DNA from: Planctomycetota bacterium
GTDB taxonomy: Bacteria > Planctomycetota > Phycisphaerae > Sedimentisphaerales > Anaerobacaceae
Assembly: GCA_022566315.1 (NCBI GenBank)
Contig: JADFJC010000010.1
Span: 1-58,734, forward strand
Direction: 5' to 3'
DNA: 58,734 nt
Shown here: positions 8,022 through 16,543 of the stretch, piece after piece
How positions within the stretch are numbered: position 1 is the first letter of the stretch
Layout of the letters: the number at the start of each line of letters is the position of its first letter
The notes under the pieces: model-generated
Databases searched by the model: none
What the model was told of the DNA's origin: nothing
What the model saw: only the letters and a program-made list of their open reading frames with translations
Translations under genes and position numbers: made by a program

Positions 8022-8190
8022 CTACTTTTATTCGCTGCAGATCGATGAGGGTTATCTTACCGCCATTGAAGAATAAACGGCCCCGGCGAAAAAGTCAACG
8101 GGTTTGAAGCAAAATTGAGAGTAAGACCCCCCATGTGAAACCCTTCGACCGCGCTCAGGCCAGGTGTGGGACTAAATATTTAGCCTGCGG

Positions 8191-8213
8191 TTCCCCACTT
8201 TCACGGGGACAAG
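8191..8213. repeat. CCCYGCTTTCRCGGGG hairpin repeat, copy 1
   Basis: TTCCCCACTTTCACGGGGAC resembles segments at 56365-56390 and 57824-57850 (CCCTGCTTTCGCGGGGGCAA). All have a short C/G stem around CTTTC and a trailing RCAARY. This copy abuts the 3' end of the MBL-fold gene, so it could act as its terminator. Confidence 0.55.
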
Positions 8214-8214
8214 T

Positions 8215-9069
8215 TTACCGCAGGTTCGGTCTTTTGGCCATAAGCAGGGTGATTCTGTCGTACTTATCCTTCGGAAGAGCATCTTTTAATATTTTGCGGA
8301 TTTCGCGCATGGGGGTTCGCTGGGTGATATGTGTGATTATGATGTGCTCGTTTTTCATTTTGTCGAGCAGGGTTGCGAATTCATCAATGTGCATGTGTCT
8401 GCCTGCTTCGGCCCGGTCGGAATGCTCGCCTTCGTAGAACGTGCACTCGGCGATTAAAATCTTACTTTCGGCGATATATTTTAACTGCGAAAAGTCAACG
8501 TACTGCGTATCGCCGAGATAAGTAACAATCGGAATTTCGAGGGGATAGTCGATTTCAACACCCTGTTTTTTTAACTCGACGATTTGCGGGCCTGTGAGGC
8601 CTTTGTACTCTGTTTTGAGCTTTTTTCGCTTCTCAATTACAGTGTAACCGACGGAGCCTCTGCTGTGTTTTGTCGGGAATACCCTCGTAAAAAGATTCGG
8701 CTTTATGCGGTATTCGTCGCCTGGTTTAACGCCGACGAGGTTAGCCGGTATTTTGTTGCCGTCCAGCCGAGACCAGGCGTTGATTATTTCCTTCATCGGC
8801 GGTAATAAATTTTTAGGAGCTAAAATCGTTCCTGTAGATATGCCGCAAAAATTTCGCTGCGATAGATAATATGCGATACCCGCAGCATGGTCCATATGCC
8901 CGTGCGTGAGCAGAATATTGTTGATGGGAATAATCTGGTCGGGCGCTTTGCCAACATCGAAGCAAACATCGAGCTGCGGCACCGCAACTACGGTCTCTTC
9001 GCCAGCGACCGAATAGCCGATGATTTCCAAATCGTCTATCTTTATATGTGCTAAGTTATGGCTTGGCAT
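8215..9069 (-). CDS. MBL-fold metal-dependent hydrolase (RNase Z-like)
   Basis: The 284-residue protein carries the metallo-beta-lactamase metal motif THGHMDHAAG at about residues 55-64 and further metal ligands in YLGDT (about 193), AECTFYEGEH (about 216) and ITHITQRTP near the C-terminus. This pattern is closest to RNase Z/ElaC-type enzymes that trim tRNA 3' ends, but the family also contains other phosphodiesterases. It is cytoplasmic, without a signal peptide. It is divergent from the DUF434 gene across a repeat-rich 119-base promoter region. Substrate is not proven. Confidence 0.75.
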   Translation of the reverse strand: MPSHNLAHIKIDDLEIIGYSVAGEETVVAVPQLDVCFDVGKAPDQIIPINNILLTHGHMDHAAGIAYYLSQRNFCGISTGTILAPKNLLPPMKEIINAWSRLDGNKIPANLVGVKPGDEYRIKPNLFTRVFPTKHSRGSVGYTVIEKRKKLKTEYKGLTGPQIVELKKQGVEIDYPLEIPIVTYLGDTQYVDFSQLKYIAESKILIAECTFYEGEHSDRAEAGRHMHIDEFATLLDKMKNEHIIITHITQRTPMREIRKILKDALPKDKYDRITLLMAKRPNLR

Positions 9070-9188
9070 TAATGATTGACTATTTACAATTTACAATTTA
9101 CTATTTGATTCTTGATAATTGGCTGCTCAAAAACAGACCAGACACTACAGTCAATAGTAAATAGTAAATATCAAATAGTCAATTAAAT
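9070..9188. repeat. Inverted ATAGTMAATAG tracts between divergent genes
   Basis: Left of centre the sequence reads as TTGACTATTTACAATTTAC repeats and right of centre as CAATAGTAAATAGTAAATA repeats, so the tract is roughly an inverted repeat. It reaches to within a few bases of both start codons. The same arrangement surrounds 54733-54938, with a further tract at 39617-39653. TTGACTATT could contribute -35-like TTGACT elements. Confidence 0.75.
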
Positions 9189-9905
9189 ATGCCTGATAAG
9201 CGAACACACAGAGGTCCTCATCCGGCGGATGAAAAGTTGTTTTCCGCCGATGCGCTTTCTGATTTACGCTCGGCTGTCGCTGATTATTCGCTTTTATTAA
9301 CGAAAGGTTATGCGGAAAAGGGCGCACTTAAATTGGTCGGCGATAAGTTCTCACTTACGCAAAGACAAAGATTGGCCATTATGCGCAGCGCCTGCTCCGA
9401 TGAGCAGCTTGTCTCTCGAAGCCGGCGCTGCATCGTACCGGAGAATCTTGCGGGCCGAGCAATCGCCATCGACGGTTACAACGTATTGATAACCGTTGAA
9501 GCGGCGATGAGCGGCGGTGTGATTTTTAAGGGACGTGACGGCTGCTTCAGGGATTTAGCAAGTATACATGGAACGTACCGCAAAGTTACCGAAACAATAC
9601 CGGCTGTGGAGCTTATAAGTCAGTTCCTGCGAGAAGTCGGCGCAGGCAAAGCCCTGTGGCTTCTGGATAGCCCGGTATCCAACAGCGGCCGATTGAAAAC
9701 GCTAATCGGTGAGCTGGCCCGCAAAAACAATTGGAACTGGGAGATTGAACTTCTGCTAAGCCCCGATGCCGAGCTGAAAAAAACCGACCTAATTGTAGCA
9801 AGCAGTGACAGTGTTGTGCTTGACGGCTGCAAGAGTTGGGTCAATCTGGCCACGGAAATAATAAAGAACAAGCTGCCGTCTGCAAAAGTGATAGATTTGT
9901 TCTGA
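9189..9905 (+). CDS. DUF434 domain protein
   Basis: The 238-residue protein matches DUF434-family proteins: an N-terminal segment HPADEKLFSADALSDLRSAV with SLLLTKGYAEKGALKLVGD, then a nuclease-like or nucleotide-binding core (AIDGYNVLITVEAAMSGG at about residues 93-110, ALWLLDSPVSNSGRL at about 154-168, IVASSDSVVLD near the end). Conserved Asp residues at DGYN, LDSPVS and SSD suggest a metal-dependent PIN/NYN-like fold, but function is unknown. The ATG at 9189 follows the ATAGTMAATAG tract without a clear Shine-Dalgarno. Divergent from the MBL-fold gene, which may also act on RNA. Confidence 0.72.
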   Translation: MPDKRTHRGPHPADEKLFSADALSDLRSAVADYSLLLTKGYAEKGALKLVGDKFSLTQRQRLAIMRSACSDEQLVSRSRRCIVPENLAGRAIAIDGYNVLITVEAAMSGGVIFKGRDGCFRDLASIHGTYRKVTETIPAVELISQFLREVGAGKALWLLDSPVSNSGRLKTLIGELARKNNWNWEIELLLSPDAELKKTDLIVASSDSVVLDGCKSWVNLATEIIKNKLPSAKVIDLF

Positions 9906-9907
9906 AC

Positions 9908-9944
9908 CCCCGGTAAAATCGGGGCTAAATCCGCCGCGGCGGAT
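9908..9944. repeat. Triloop hairpin plus ATCCGCCG palindrome
   Basis: CCCCGGT-AAA-ATCGGGG (9908-9924, one G-T pair) carries the GCTAAAT tail and runs directly into a 16-base self-complementary ATCCGCCGCGGCGGAT (9929-9944). The unit fills the gap between two converging genes, so it could be their shared terminator. The same palindrome, extended by TTA/TAA, is at 20373-20394. Confidence 0.65.
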
Positions 9945-10629
9945 AAATATTTTTTTGAATTAGCATTTTGATTACATCAAGGTTTATCTTTTCGAGTGAG
10001 TCGCAGACTAAGTCAGCTTCGGAAAGATTTGCTGCGTTTGTGGAATTTGTAACGGCGATACATTTGGCGCCGGCGGCTTTAGCAGCTTGTACGCCATTGG
10101 GGGCGTCCTCTATTACAACGCAATCTGCCGGTTCAATGCCCATACGCTCGGCAGCGAGCAGGAAAAGCTCAGGGTCGGGCTTTTTATTTTTGACATCGTC
10201 GCCGTTTATGTAAACCATCTTCCGGTATGGGACTTTAGCAGCTTCTAAAACGGCACGGGATTTTTCAAGCGTGCCGGATGTTGCGATGGCCACTCGAAAA
10301 TCATCACTTTGCATTGCATCGTCTATCAATTCCAGTACGCCTGGAAATGGTGGCAGCGGCTCCTGGCTTAGAATTTTGAGGAAATATTCCTGACGTACCT
10401 GCGTTACTTTTTTGATTTGTTCTTCTGTTAGTTCCAGGCCGTGTACTCTGGCACCGGCTTTGACGTATTCCTCAGCCCCCCGGCCGAGGCCCGCTTCGAA
10501 ATCTCTGCGCACAACGCCCTCGACGCCAAGCAGGTCGGCAAAGACCTTGATAGATACCCTTGCATTGACTGCTTCGGTATCGGCAATTACACCGTCAACG
10601 TCGAATATTAAGCCGTACAATTTGTCCAT
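9925..10629 (-). CDS. HAD-superfamily phosphatase/mutase (beta-phosphoglucomutase-like)
   Basis: This 234-residue protein has the HAD core: nucleophile motif LIFDVDGVIADTE at residues 6-18, motif II ATSGT at about 114, motif III lysine in KNKKPDPELF at about 150, and motif IV VIEDAPNGV at about 173. The helical cap between residues 18 and 80 and the sequence EDAPNGVQAAKAAG place it with the beta-phosphoglucomutase/sugar-phosphatase subgroup. ATG 10629 (MDKLYGLIFD) is chosen, as the in-frame ATG at 10671 adds residues without homology value. Substrate is probably a sugar phosphate, but unknown. Confidence 0.78.
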   Translation of the reverse strand: MDKLYGLIFDVDGVIADTEAVNARVSIKVFADLLGVEGVVRRDFEAGLGRGAEEYVKAGARVHGLELTEEQIKKVTQVRQEYFLKILSQEPLPPFPGVLELIDDAMQSDDFRVAIATSGTLEKSRAVLEAAKVPYRKMVYINGDDVKNKKPDPELFLLAAERMGIEPADCVVIEDAPNGVQAAKAAGAKCIAVTNSTNAANLSEADLVCDSLEKINLDVIKMLIQKNIYPPRRI

Positions 10630-10785
10630 GGTTTCTAAAAGAATGATACTATTTATGGTTTTTTTTGCCACGTTTTTATCTGTCCACCTGTAATCAGGAG
10701 AAACAAAACCACAAACTCAGACTTGAAGCTTTCATGAAAATGGATTATATTATTAGCTGTAAACTGTTCTGGCTGTTGTGGGTAA

Positions 10786-11790
10786 TTGAAAGTTGTGGAA
10801 GAGCGCTTCAAACTGGAAACCGAACGTCTGGCCAAGTCGTGGATGCGATACGACCGGGCTACATTGCGCGACTATCTCGTCGAGGATGTGGAAGACCCGC
10901 GCATCAACATACAGAGCATTTTGACACGGCACTTTCTCATCGAACGTTTATTTGGCGAGCAATTCAAAGCACTGATGGAGCAGGAGCTGCGGTTTAGTAT
11001 GGTGATGAACTGGCTGCTCAGACTCCTCAAAAAACCGGTCAATGCCGGGCAGTTGCAGGCTGTTCTCGATGCGCTGCTGGAGGGACAAGACAACGCCGAA
11101 GGGTTGGAAATCCCATCGTATATATCAGAAACTTTTAGCACTCTGAGGCTGCCGAACTATATCTGCGATTTGCTTAACTGGGCGCCGGTTGAGACGACCG
11201 AAGCGCCGATTCCCGAATATCTTATGTCAACCTTCCAGGCGATTTGGCATGAGGTGCTGGCCGGTGAGCAATCTCAGAGCATCTCTGTGCTGGAACCGGC
11301 CTGCGGCTCAGCAAACGACTATCGATTCATCGAGGCCTTCGGCATCGCCAGACTGCTTGACTATACGGGATTCGACTTGTGCGAAAAGAATACCCGCAAC
11401 GCAAAACAGATGTTTCCGAAGGCACGCTTCAAGGTGGACAATGCACTTGAAATCGATGCGGAGGACGACACATTCGATTATTGTTTCGTGCATGATTTAT
11501 TTGAGCATCTGTCGATCGAGGCGATGGAGGTCGCTATCTCCGAAGTATGCCGTGTAACACGGCAGGACCTCTGTATCGGATTTTTCAATATGCACGATGG
11601 CGACCAACACATCGTTAAAGTCATTGACGACTACCACTGGAACAAGCTGAGCATGGGCAAGACGAAAGCAATCTTCGAACGCCACGCGTCTGTGGTGGAG
11701 GTCATTCACATTGATAAATTTTTAGCGTCAAAGTTTGGATGCAGCGACACCCATAACAAAGACGCTTACACATTTGTCATTAGGATATAA
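10786..11790 (+). CDS. SAM-dependent methyltransferase with N-terminal extension
   Basis: The C-terminal half of this 334-residue protein is a class I methyltransferase: motif I VLEPACGSANDY at about residue 168, TGFDLCEKNTRNA at about 192, the acidic motif FDYCFVHDLFEHLSIEAM at about 227, and a later strand DLCIGFFNM. Residues 1-165 are mostly helical with no domain I recognise. The start is uncertain: TTG 10786 gives the full frame and GTG 10795 is possible, and neither has a good ribosome binding site. The gene is divergent from the HAD gene and stands alone. Substrate unknown. Confidence 0.7.
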   Translation: MKVVEERFKLETERLAKSWMRYDRATLRDYLVEDVEDPRINIQSILTRHFLIERLFGEQFKALMEQELRFSMVMNWLLRLLKKPVNAGQLQAVLDALLEGQDNAEGLEIPSYISETFSTLRLPNYICDLLNWAPVETTEAPIPEYLMSTFQAIWHEVLAGEQSQSISVLEPACGSANDYRFIEAFGIARLLDYTGFDLCEKNTRNAKQMFPKARFKVDNALEIDAEDDTFDYCFVHDLFEHLSIEAMEVAISEVCRVTRQDLCIGFFNMHDGDQHIVKVIDDYHWNKLSMGKTKAIFERHASVVEVIHIDKFLASKFGCSDTHNKDAYTFVIRI

Positions 11791-12114
11791 CTGCGACGTC
11801 GGAGGGGGCAATCGAAAACTCGACATCTTTTTGGTTCAGTCGGATTAAAACCGCAGATTATCAAGTTGACCAATCATAGAAATTAAGTGCGCTCGATATG
11901 CACCCGTTTTGAATCCGAAGGGGCAGTTACCGCTCCCTTACGGTCGCGGCTCTGTTTTGAGGAAGCGTATATATTTTTTTGATACGTATTGAATTTTCGC
12001 AAAACTACATTGGAACCGGTGCGATTTAATTTCGCAGTTGAAAACGTTCCTGTTTGTTGGTACAATCCGGCCTTGTTTTTGCAGAATTCCTTGAATATTG
12101 AAAAGAAACGACCA
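11791..12114. other. Intergenic region with leader repeat copy 2
   Basis: No gene is seen. The stretch contains the second copy of the leader-like repeat (11870-11989), followed by about 125 bases leading to the M16 gene at 12115. An in-frame alternative start at 11989 would extend the peptidase by 42 residues, but those residues fall in the repeat tail and intergenic sequence and are not peptidase-like. Confidence 0.5.
11870..11989 (+). repeat. Leader-like repeat, copy 2
   Basis: It matches 2659-2780, with the core GGCAGTTACCGCTCCCTTAC then GGTCGCGGCTCTGTTTTGAG. The left flank also matches (ATCATAGAAATTAAGTGCGC), but the middle block (11893-11917) differs in sequence. Conserved ends with a variable centre would be consistent with a structured RNA or a mobile element. 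Confidence 0.7.
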
Positions 12115-13347
12115 ATGACAGAAAAACTTGATAAGCACATTTTGGAAAATGGGATGGTACTTCTTGGCGAGCCGATGGAGGGGGTTGCTTCGGTGGCGTT
12201 TGGTTTTATACTTCCGGCCGGGGCGGCCTTGCTGCCGGAAGGCTGCTGCGGGGCGGGGGCCGTCGTCAGCGACTGGATTTTCAGGGGCGCCGGCGATAAG
12301 AGCAGCAAGGAGCTTGGCGATGCGCTGGACGGGCTTGGGCTGCATCGCGCCGGTTCGGTCGGCAGCTCGCATATAACCGTCGGGGCGGCACTCGAGGCCG
12401 GCAACTTGGCGCAGGCCTTAGATTTGTATGCGGACATCATACTTAAACCCAGCTTAAAGGAAGACCAGTTTGAATTAGCGAGGCAATTAGCAGTTGATGG
12501 GGTACTATCTTTAGACGATGAGCCTCGGCAAAAGGTTATGCTCAAACTTCGAGAGCGGTTTTATCCAAGCCCTTTGGGGCGCAGTCCTGCCGGAGAAATT
12601 GCAGAATTGAAGGCTTTGACGGCTGAAAATGCGAAGCAGATTATAAAGGACAATTTCAATCTTTCGCAGACGATATTCACAGTAGCTGGCAAATACGACT
12701 TCGATACGGTCTGTCAACAAATAGAAAAACTATTTGAGACCAAGCAGCAAAAAACTATCGAATCGGTAACGTTAGGTTCCAAAGCCGGTAAATATACGCA
12801 TATAGATAATGACGGTGCGCAGGTGCATATCGGTCTGATGACCGAAACGGTCAAGCCAACCGATGAGGACTACTATAACGCCAGAGTAGCGGTATCGGTT
12901 CTTTCGGGCGGTATGAGCGCCAGATTATTTACAAAGGTAAGAGAAGAACGAGGCCTGTGCTATGCAATCGGAGCACGGTATCACTGCCTCAAAGATGCGG
13001 CTGGTATAATGTGCTATGCCGGCACGACGCCGGATAAGGCCCAGGAAACGCTCGACGTGATTATCCAGCAGTTCGATAAGCTGGGTGATGAGATCAGCGA
13101 AGAGGAAATCCAAAGAGCCAAAGTCGGATTAGAAAGCTCGCTGATTCTAAGCAGCGAATCGTCCAGCAGTCGAGCCGGTGCAATTGCAAGCGATTACTAT
13201 ATATTAGGCAGGGTTAGAAGCCTGGATGAAATTAAGAATAAAATCGAAGCGACCAGCGTTGATTCGGTTTTAGGGTTTTTGCGAAGCAATAAGTTCAAAG
13301 ATTATACAGTTGTAACGATAGGGCCAAAACAAGTAACTGTTGAGTAG
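12115..13347 (+). CDS. M16B peptidase, non-catalytic (R/Y) subunit
   Basis: The 410-residue protein has the two-domain M16 fold but lacks the HxxEH zinc motif: the equivalent region reads EGCCGAGAVVSDWIFRGAG. It does carry RGLCY (R279, Y283), matching the R/Y pair that M16B heterodimers place on the inactive subunit. The next gene has HxxEH and lacks R/Y, so the two should form one composite active site, as known for other bacterial M16B pairs. ATG 12115 begins MTEKLDKHILENGM, a normal family start. It is 8 bases from the partner gene, so the pair is co-transcribed. No signal peptide is seen. Confidence 0.85.
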   Translation: MTEKLDKHILENGMVLLGEPMEGVASVAFGFILPAGAALLPEGCCGAGAVVSDWIFRGAGDKSSKELGDALDGLGLHRAGSVGSSHITVGAALEAGNLAQALDLYADIILKPSLKEDQFELARQLAVDGVLSLDDEPRQKVMLKLRERFYPSPLGRSPAGEIAELKALTAENAKQIIKDNFNLSQTIFTVAGKYDFDTVCQQIEKLFETKQQKTIESVTLGSKAGKYTHIDNDGAQVHIGLMTETVKPTDEDYYNARVAVSVLSGGMSARLFTKVREERGLCYAIGARYHCLKDAAGIMCYAGTTPDKAQETLDVIIQQFDKLGDEISEEEIQRAKVGLESSLILSSESSSSRAGAIASDYYILGRVRSLDEIKNKIEATSVDSVLGFLRSNKFKDYTVVTIGPKQVTVE

Positions 13348-13355
13348 GACGACGT

Positions 13356-14603
13356 ATGGAATTTAAGAAAGAGCAATTGGCGAACGGTTTAGATTTAATT
13401 GGTGAGGTCAACAAATCCGCCAAATCAGCGGCGGTGGGTTTCTTTGTCAAGACCGGCTCCCGTGATGAGAGCGAACAGATAAACGGGGTCTCGCATTTCC
13501 TCGAACATATGCTGTTCAAAGGCACAGAAAAGCTAAGTGCTCTCGAAGTTAATGAGGCGTTCGACCGGACAGGGGCACAATTCAATGCCGGTACCAGTGA
13601 GGAAAATACCGTTTTCTATGCGGCTGTTCTTCCGGAATATTTAGTCGAGGTTACAGGGCTGTGGATAGAGCTGATGAGGCCGGCGCTGCGGGATGATGAT
13701 TTCAATATTGAAAAAAATGTAATCAAAGAAGAAATTGCAATGTATAAGGACATGCCGAGCTTTGACGTTATGGACCAATGCAGAAGCCTGCACTTCGATG
13801 GTCATCCCTGCGGCAATAGTATTCTGGGCAGTGAAACAAGTATAGATAATTTAGCGGCTGAACAAATGCGGGACTATTTCGCCCGGCGGTACGCACCGAA
13901 TAATATGGTGCTGGCATGCGCAGGCAATTTTGACTGGGACCAAATCTGTTCGCTTGCCGCGAATTCCTGCAGCAAGTGGCGGCAGCAAACTGTCGAAAGA
14001 AAACTGGAACACTTTGGCGGCAGCAAGAAGAAAAAGAGAATTGAAAAATCAAACCTGGCTCGCGAACATATATGCCTGATGAGTTCCGGTGTGTCCGCTC
14101 GGGACCCGAGGAGGTTTGCCGCTTCGCTTTTAGGAGTTATCGTCGGCGACGATGTCGGGTCACGATTCTTCTGGGAGCTGGTTGACAAAGCATTGGCGGA
14201 GGCGGCAACAATGCAGTTCGGAGCTATGGACGGCACAGGGACGTTTTGCAGTTATATCCGCTGCAGCGTGGACAATGTTACGAAGGTACTCGATACCATC
14301 AGTAGTATTTTCCAAAGTCTATCCAAAAACGGCATAACCGAAGATGAATTAAGAAAGGCAAAAAACAAGGTATTAAGCGCTTTGGTCATTAAAAATGAGC
14401 TGCCGATGGGTCGGCTGGGTGACCTGGGTTCTAACTGGATATATCTGCAGCAGTACCGTACAGTCGAAGATGATATCAGTTCGGTTAAAGCTGTTACCAT
14501 TGACGATGTTAATTCGCTGATAGAGCAGTTTAAGCCGGGCGATTTTACGCAGCTTTCCATTGGGCCTGCACAGGACAGAGAACAGAAGACAGAGGACAGG
14601 TGA
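13356..14603 (+). CDS. M16B peptidase, catalytic zinc subunit
   Basis: This 415-residue protein carries the inverted zinc motif HFLEHMLFKGT (H47, E50, H51) and a distal glutamate in KNVIKEEIAMYKD at about residue 127. The C-terminal half keeps the fold but reads GSRFFWELVDKALAEAA where active single-chain enzymes have RGLxY, so catalysis likely needs the upstream partner. Such peptidases degrade or process unfolded peptides in the cytoplasm or at the envelope. The final residues DREQKTEDR derive from an ACAGARGACAGA tract that supplies the stop codon. Confidence 0.88.
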   Translation: MEFKKEQLANGLDLIGEVNKSAKSAAVGFFVKTGSRDESEQINGVSHFLEHMLFKGTEKLSALEVNEAFDRTGAQFNAGTSEENTVFYAAVLPEYLVEVTGLWIELMRPALRDDDFNIEKNVIKEEIAMYKDMPSFDVMDQCRSLHFDGHPCGNSILGSETSIDNLAAEQMRDYFARRYAPNNMVLACAGNFDWDQICSLAANSCSKWRQQTVERKLEHFGGSKKKKRIEKSNLAREHICLMSSGVSARDPRRFAASLLGVIVGDDVGSRFFWELVDKALAEAATMQFGAMDGTGTFCSYIRCSVDNVTKVLDTISSIFQSLSKNGITEDELRKAKNKVLSALVIKNELPMGRLGDLGSNWIYLQQYRTVEDDISSVKAVTIDDVNSLIEQFKPGDFTQLSIGPAQDREQKTEDR

Positions 14604-14651
14604 ACAGGGTATCAGGAAACAGAGGACAGAAGACAGAAGACAGAGGACAGA
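14571..14651. repeat. ACAGARGACAGA tract, copy 2
   Basis: About 80 bases of imperfect ACAGARGACAGA repeats cover the last codons of the M16B subunit and the whole spacer up to the sulfatase ribosome binding site. It also opens a frame of 24 codons upstream of the sulfatase (14600-14671), which I treat as untranslated. Confidence 0.8.
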
Positions 14652-14671
14652 TTCTGAAAGGAGAAAAAGAT

Positions 14672-16432
14672 ATGGGTAGGCAAACAAGAAGGCAGTTTCT
14701 TAAGACAATTGGTTTTGCAGCGGCTTCAACCGGAACGCTGTCGATATTGCCGGGGTGCGACGGTGTAAACCAGATAGCAGCAGCCCAAAGAAAACGTCCG
14801 AACGTGGTTTTAGTAATGACCGACGACCAGGGCTACGGTGACTTAGGCTGTCACGGCAACCCTGTTATTCAAACGCCTAATCTGGACAGGCTATATACGC
14901 AAAGCATCCGGCTAACGGATTTTCACGTCGGCCCTACCTGTTCTCCCACGCGCGCGTCGCTGATGACGGGACACTACTGCAACCGAACTGGCGTGTGGCA
15001 TACCATTATGGGCCGGTCACTCCTGCGCAAAGACGAAGTAACGGTAGCTGACGTTTTCTCGGCGAGCGGCTACCGCACGGGCATCTTCGGCAAATGGCAT
15101 TTGGGCGACAACTATCCGTTCCGGCCGCAGGACAGAGGGTTCGGCGAAGTGTTAATCCATGGAGGGGGTGGAGTTGGACAGGGGCCTGACTACTGGGGTA
15201 ACGATTACTTTGATGATACCTACTTCCACAACGGCAGACCGAAGAAATTTGAGGGATACTGCACTGATATATGGTTTGATGGGGCGATGAAATTTATTGA
15301 AGCTAATAAAGAGCGGCCTTTCTTCTGCTATATACCAACCAATGCACCGCACGGGCCATACAATATCGCTGACAAATACAGCAAGCCATACAGGGATAAA
15401 GGCGTGGAGAACAGGCAGGCCAATTTTTACGGTATGATTACGAACATCGATGAAAATATGGGCCGGCTTATGCAGCACCTCAAACAACTTGGCCTGGAAG
15501 AGAACACCATCCTTATCTTTATGACCGACAACGGGACTTCCGGCAGCTACGGCGGGGGGATGCGGGGCAAGAAAGGTTCGGAATATGAGGGCGGTCATCG
15601 CGTACCGTGTTTTATCCGCTGGCTCGACGGCGGTCTGACGGGCGGCAGTGACATCGACCGGCTCACGGCCCATGTCGATATATTGCCGACGCTTATCGAA
15701 CTGTGCGGGCTGAAGAGACCCGGCGGAGTGAAGTTCGATGGCGACAGTCTTGTTCAGCTTTTGACGGGTCAGGACGAGAGCTGGCCTGACCGTACGCTGA
15801 TTACCGACTCTCAACGAATTGAACATCCGGAAAAGTGGCGTAAAAGCGCGGTTATGACCGACCGCTGGCGGCTGGTAAACGGCAAAGAGCTTTACGACAT
15901 AAAGGCCGACCCGGGCCAAAAGAATGACATCGCCGACGGGCGACCACAAATTGTCAAAAAACTGCGCAAGGCTTACGAAGACTGGTGGGCCGATGTCTCG
16001 CAGCGTTTCGATGAGTATTGCGAAACCATCCTTGGCTCGGACAAACAGAATCCCACGTGCTTGATGTCTCACGACTGGCATACTCCGAGAGTGGCGTGGA
16101 GCCAGAGTGCCGTTCGCAACGGGATGCAGGCCAACGGTTTCTGGGCGGTGGAGGTTGCCCGTGATGGCAGGTATAAGTTCGAACTGCGACGTTGGGCGAA
16201 GGAATTGGACGCGCCCATCAACGAAGCGATTCCCGGCGGTAAGGCCATTACCGCCACCGAGGCCCGACTCAAAATTGGTAATGCAGATATGACCGTGCCC
16301 GTTTCGAGGGATGCCCGCGCCGTAACGTTCGAGGTCCGGCTCAAAGCCGGCAAGACTCGTCTGGAGACGTGGTTTATGGATGACAGGGGCAATTCTCGCG
16401 GCGCTTATTACGTCTATGTGAAACGTTTATAA
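14672..16432 (+). CDS. Tat-exported sulfatase (S1 family)
   Basis: This 586-residue enzyme should hydrolyse sulfate esters outside the cytoplasm. The start MGRQTRRQFLKTIGFAAAST is a twin-arginine signal, and ATG 14672 has AAAGGAG 8 bases upstream. Metal ligands appear in VVLVMTDDQGYGDLG and the formylglycine motif is CSPTR with Cys90, so a maturase is needed. Further family blocks are GKWHLG, NAPHGPY and IFMTDNGTSGSYGG. A C-terminal beta region after residue 470 may bind substrate. Such enzymes are abundant in Planctomycetota that eat sulfated algal polysaccharides. No sulfatase-maturating enzyme is in this window. Confidence 0.9.
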   Translation: MGRQTRRQFLKTIGFAAASTGTLSILPGCDGVNQIAAAQRKRPNVVLVMTDDQGYGDLGCHGNPVIQTPNLDRLYTQSIRLTDFHVGPTCSPTRASLMTGHYCNRTGVWHTIMGRSLLRKDEVTVADVFSASGYRTGIFGKWHLGDNYPFRPQDRGFGEVLIHGGGGVGQGPDYWGNDYFDDTYFHNGRPKKFEGYCTDIWFDGAMKFIEANKERPFFCYIPTNAPHGPYNIADKYSKPYRDKGVENRQANFYGMITNIDENMGRLMQHLKQLGLEENTILIFMTDNGTSGSYGGGMRGKKGSEYEGGHRVPCFIRWLDGGLTGGSDIDRLTAHVDILPTLIELCGLKRPGGVKFDGDSLVQLLTGQDESWPDRTLITDSQRIEHPEKWRKSAVMTDRWRLVNGKELYDIKADPGQKNDIADGRPQIVKKLRKAYEDWWADVSQRFDEYCETILGSDKQNPTCLMSHDWHTPRVAWSQSAVRNGMQANGFWAVEVARDGRYKFELRRWAKELDAPINEAIPGGKAITATEARLKIGNADMTVPVSRDARAVTFEVRLKAGKTRLETWFMDDRGNSRGAYYVYVKRL

Positions 16433-16453
16433 TAGATAGCTGTGTGAAAGATT

Positions 16454-16507
16454 ATGAGCAGGCAAACAAGAAGAGGATTTTTGAAAACCAATATATCTGT
16501 TACGTGA
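16454..16507 (+). pseudogene. Stub of a second Tat-signal gene
   Basis: Seventeen codons from ATG 16454 read MSRQTRRGFLKTNISVT and then TGA. The first twelve residues nearly duplicate the start of the sulfatase just upstream (MGRQTRRQFLKT). After the stop there is no sulfatase sequence, so this looks like a duplicated gene deleted down to its leader. An alternative is a short translated leader with no further role. Confidence 0.5.
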
Positions 16508-16543
16508 TTTCAGTGATATCCGTAATTTAACCAGAGAAAAGAT

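Noticed and set aside
11883-12545. 220-codon minus-strand frame
   Set aside because: It overlaps the M16 gene and the leader repeat; composition is Ser/Pro-rich shadow sequence.
14600-14671. Extended start for the sulfatase
   Set aside because: The extra 24 codons are repeat tract; the ATG at 14672 has a good ribosome binding site and begins the Tat signal.
15152-16081. 309-codon minus-strand frame
   Set aside because: It is the antisense of the sulfatase gene, whose motifs are unequivocal.
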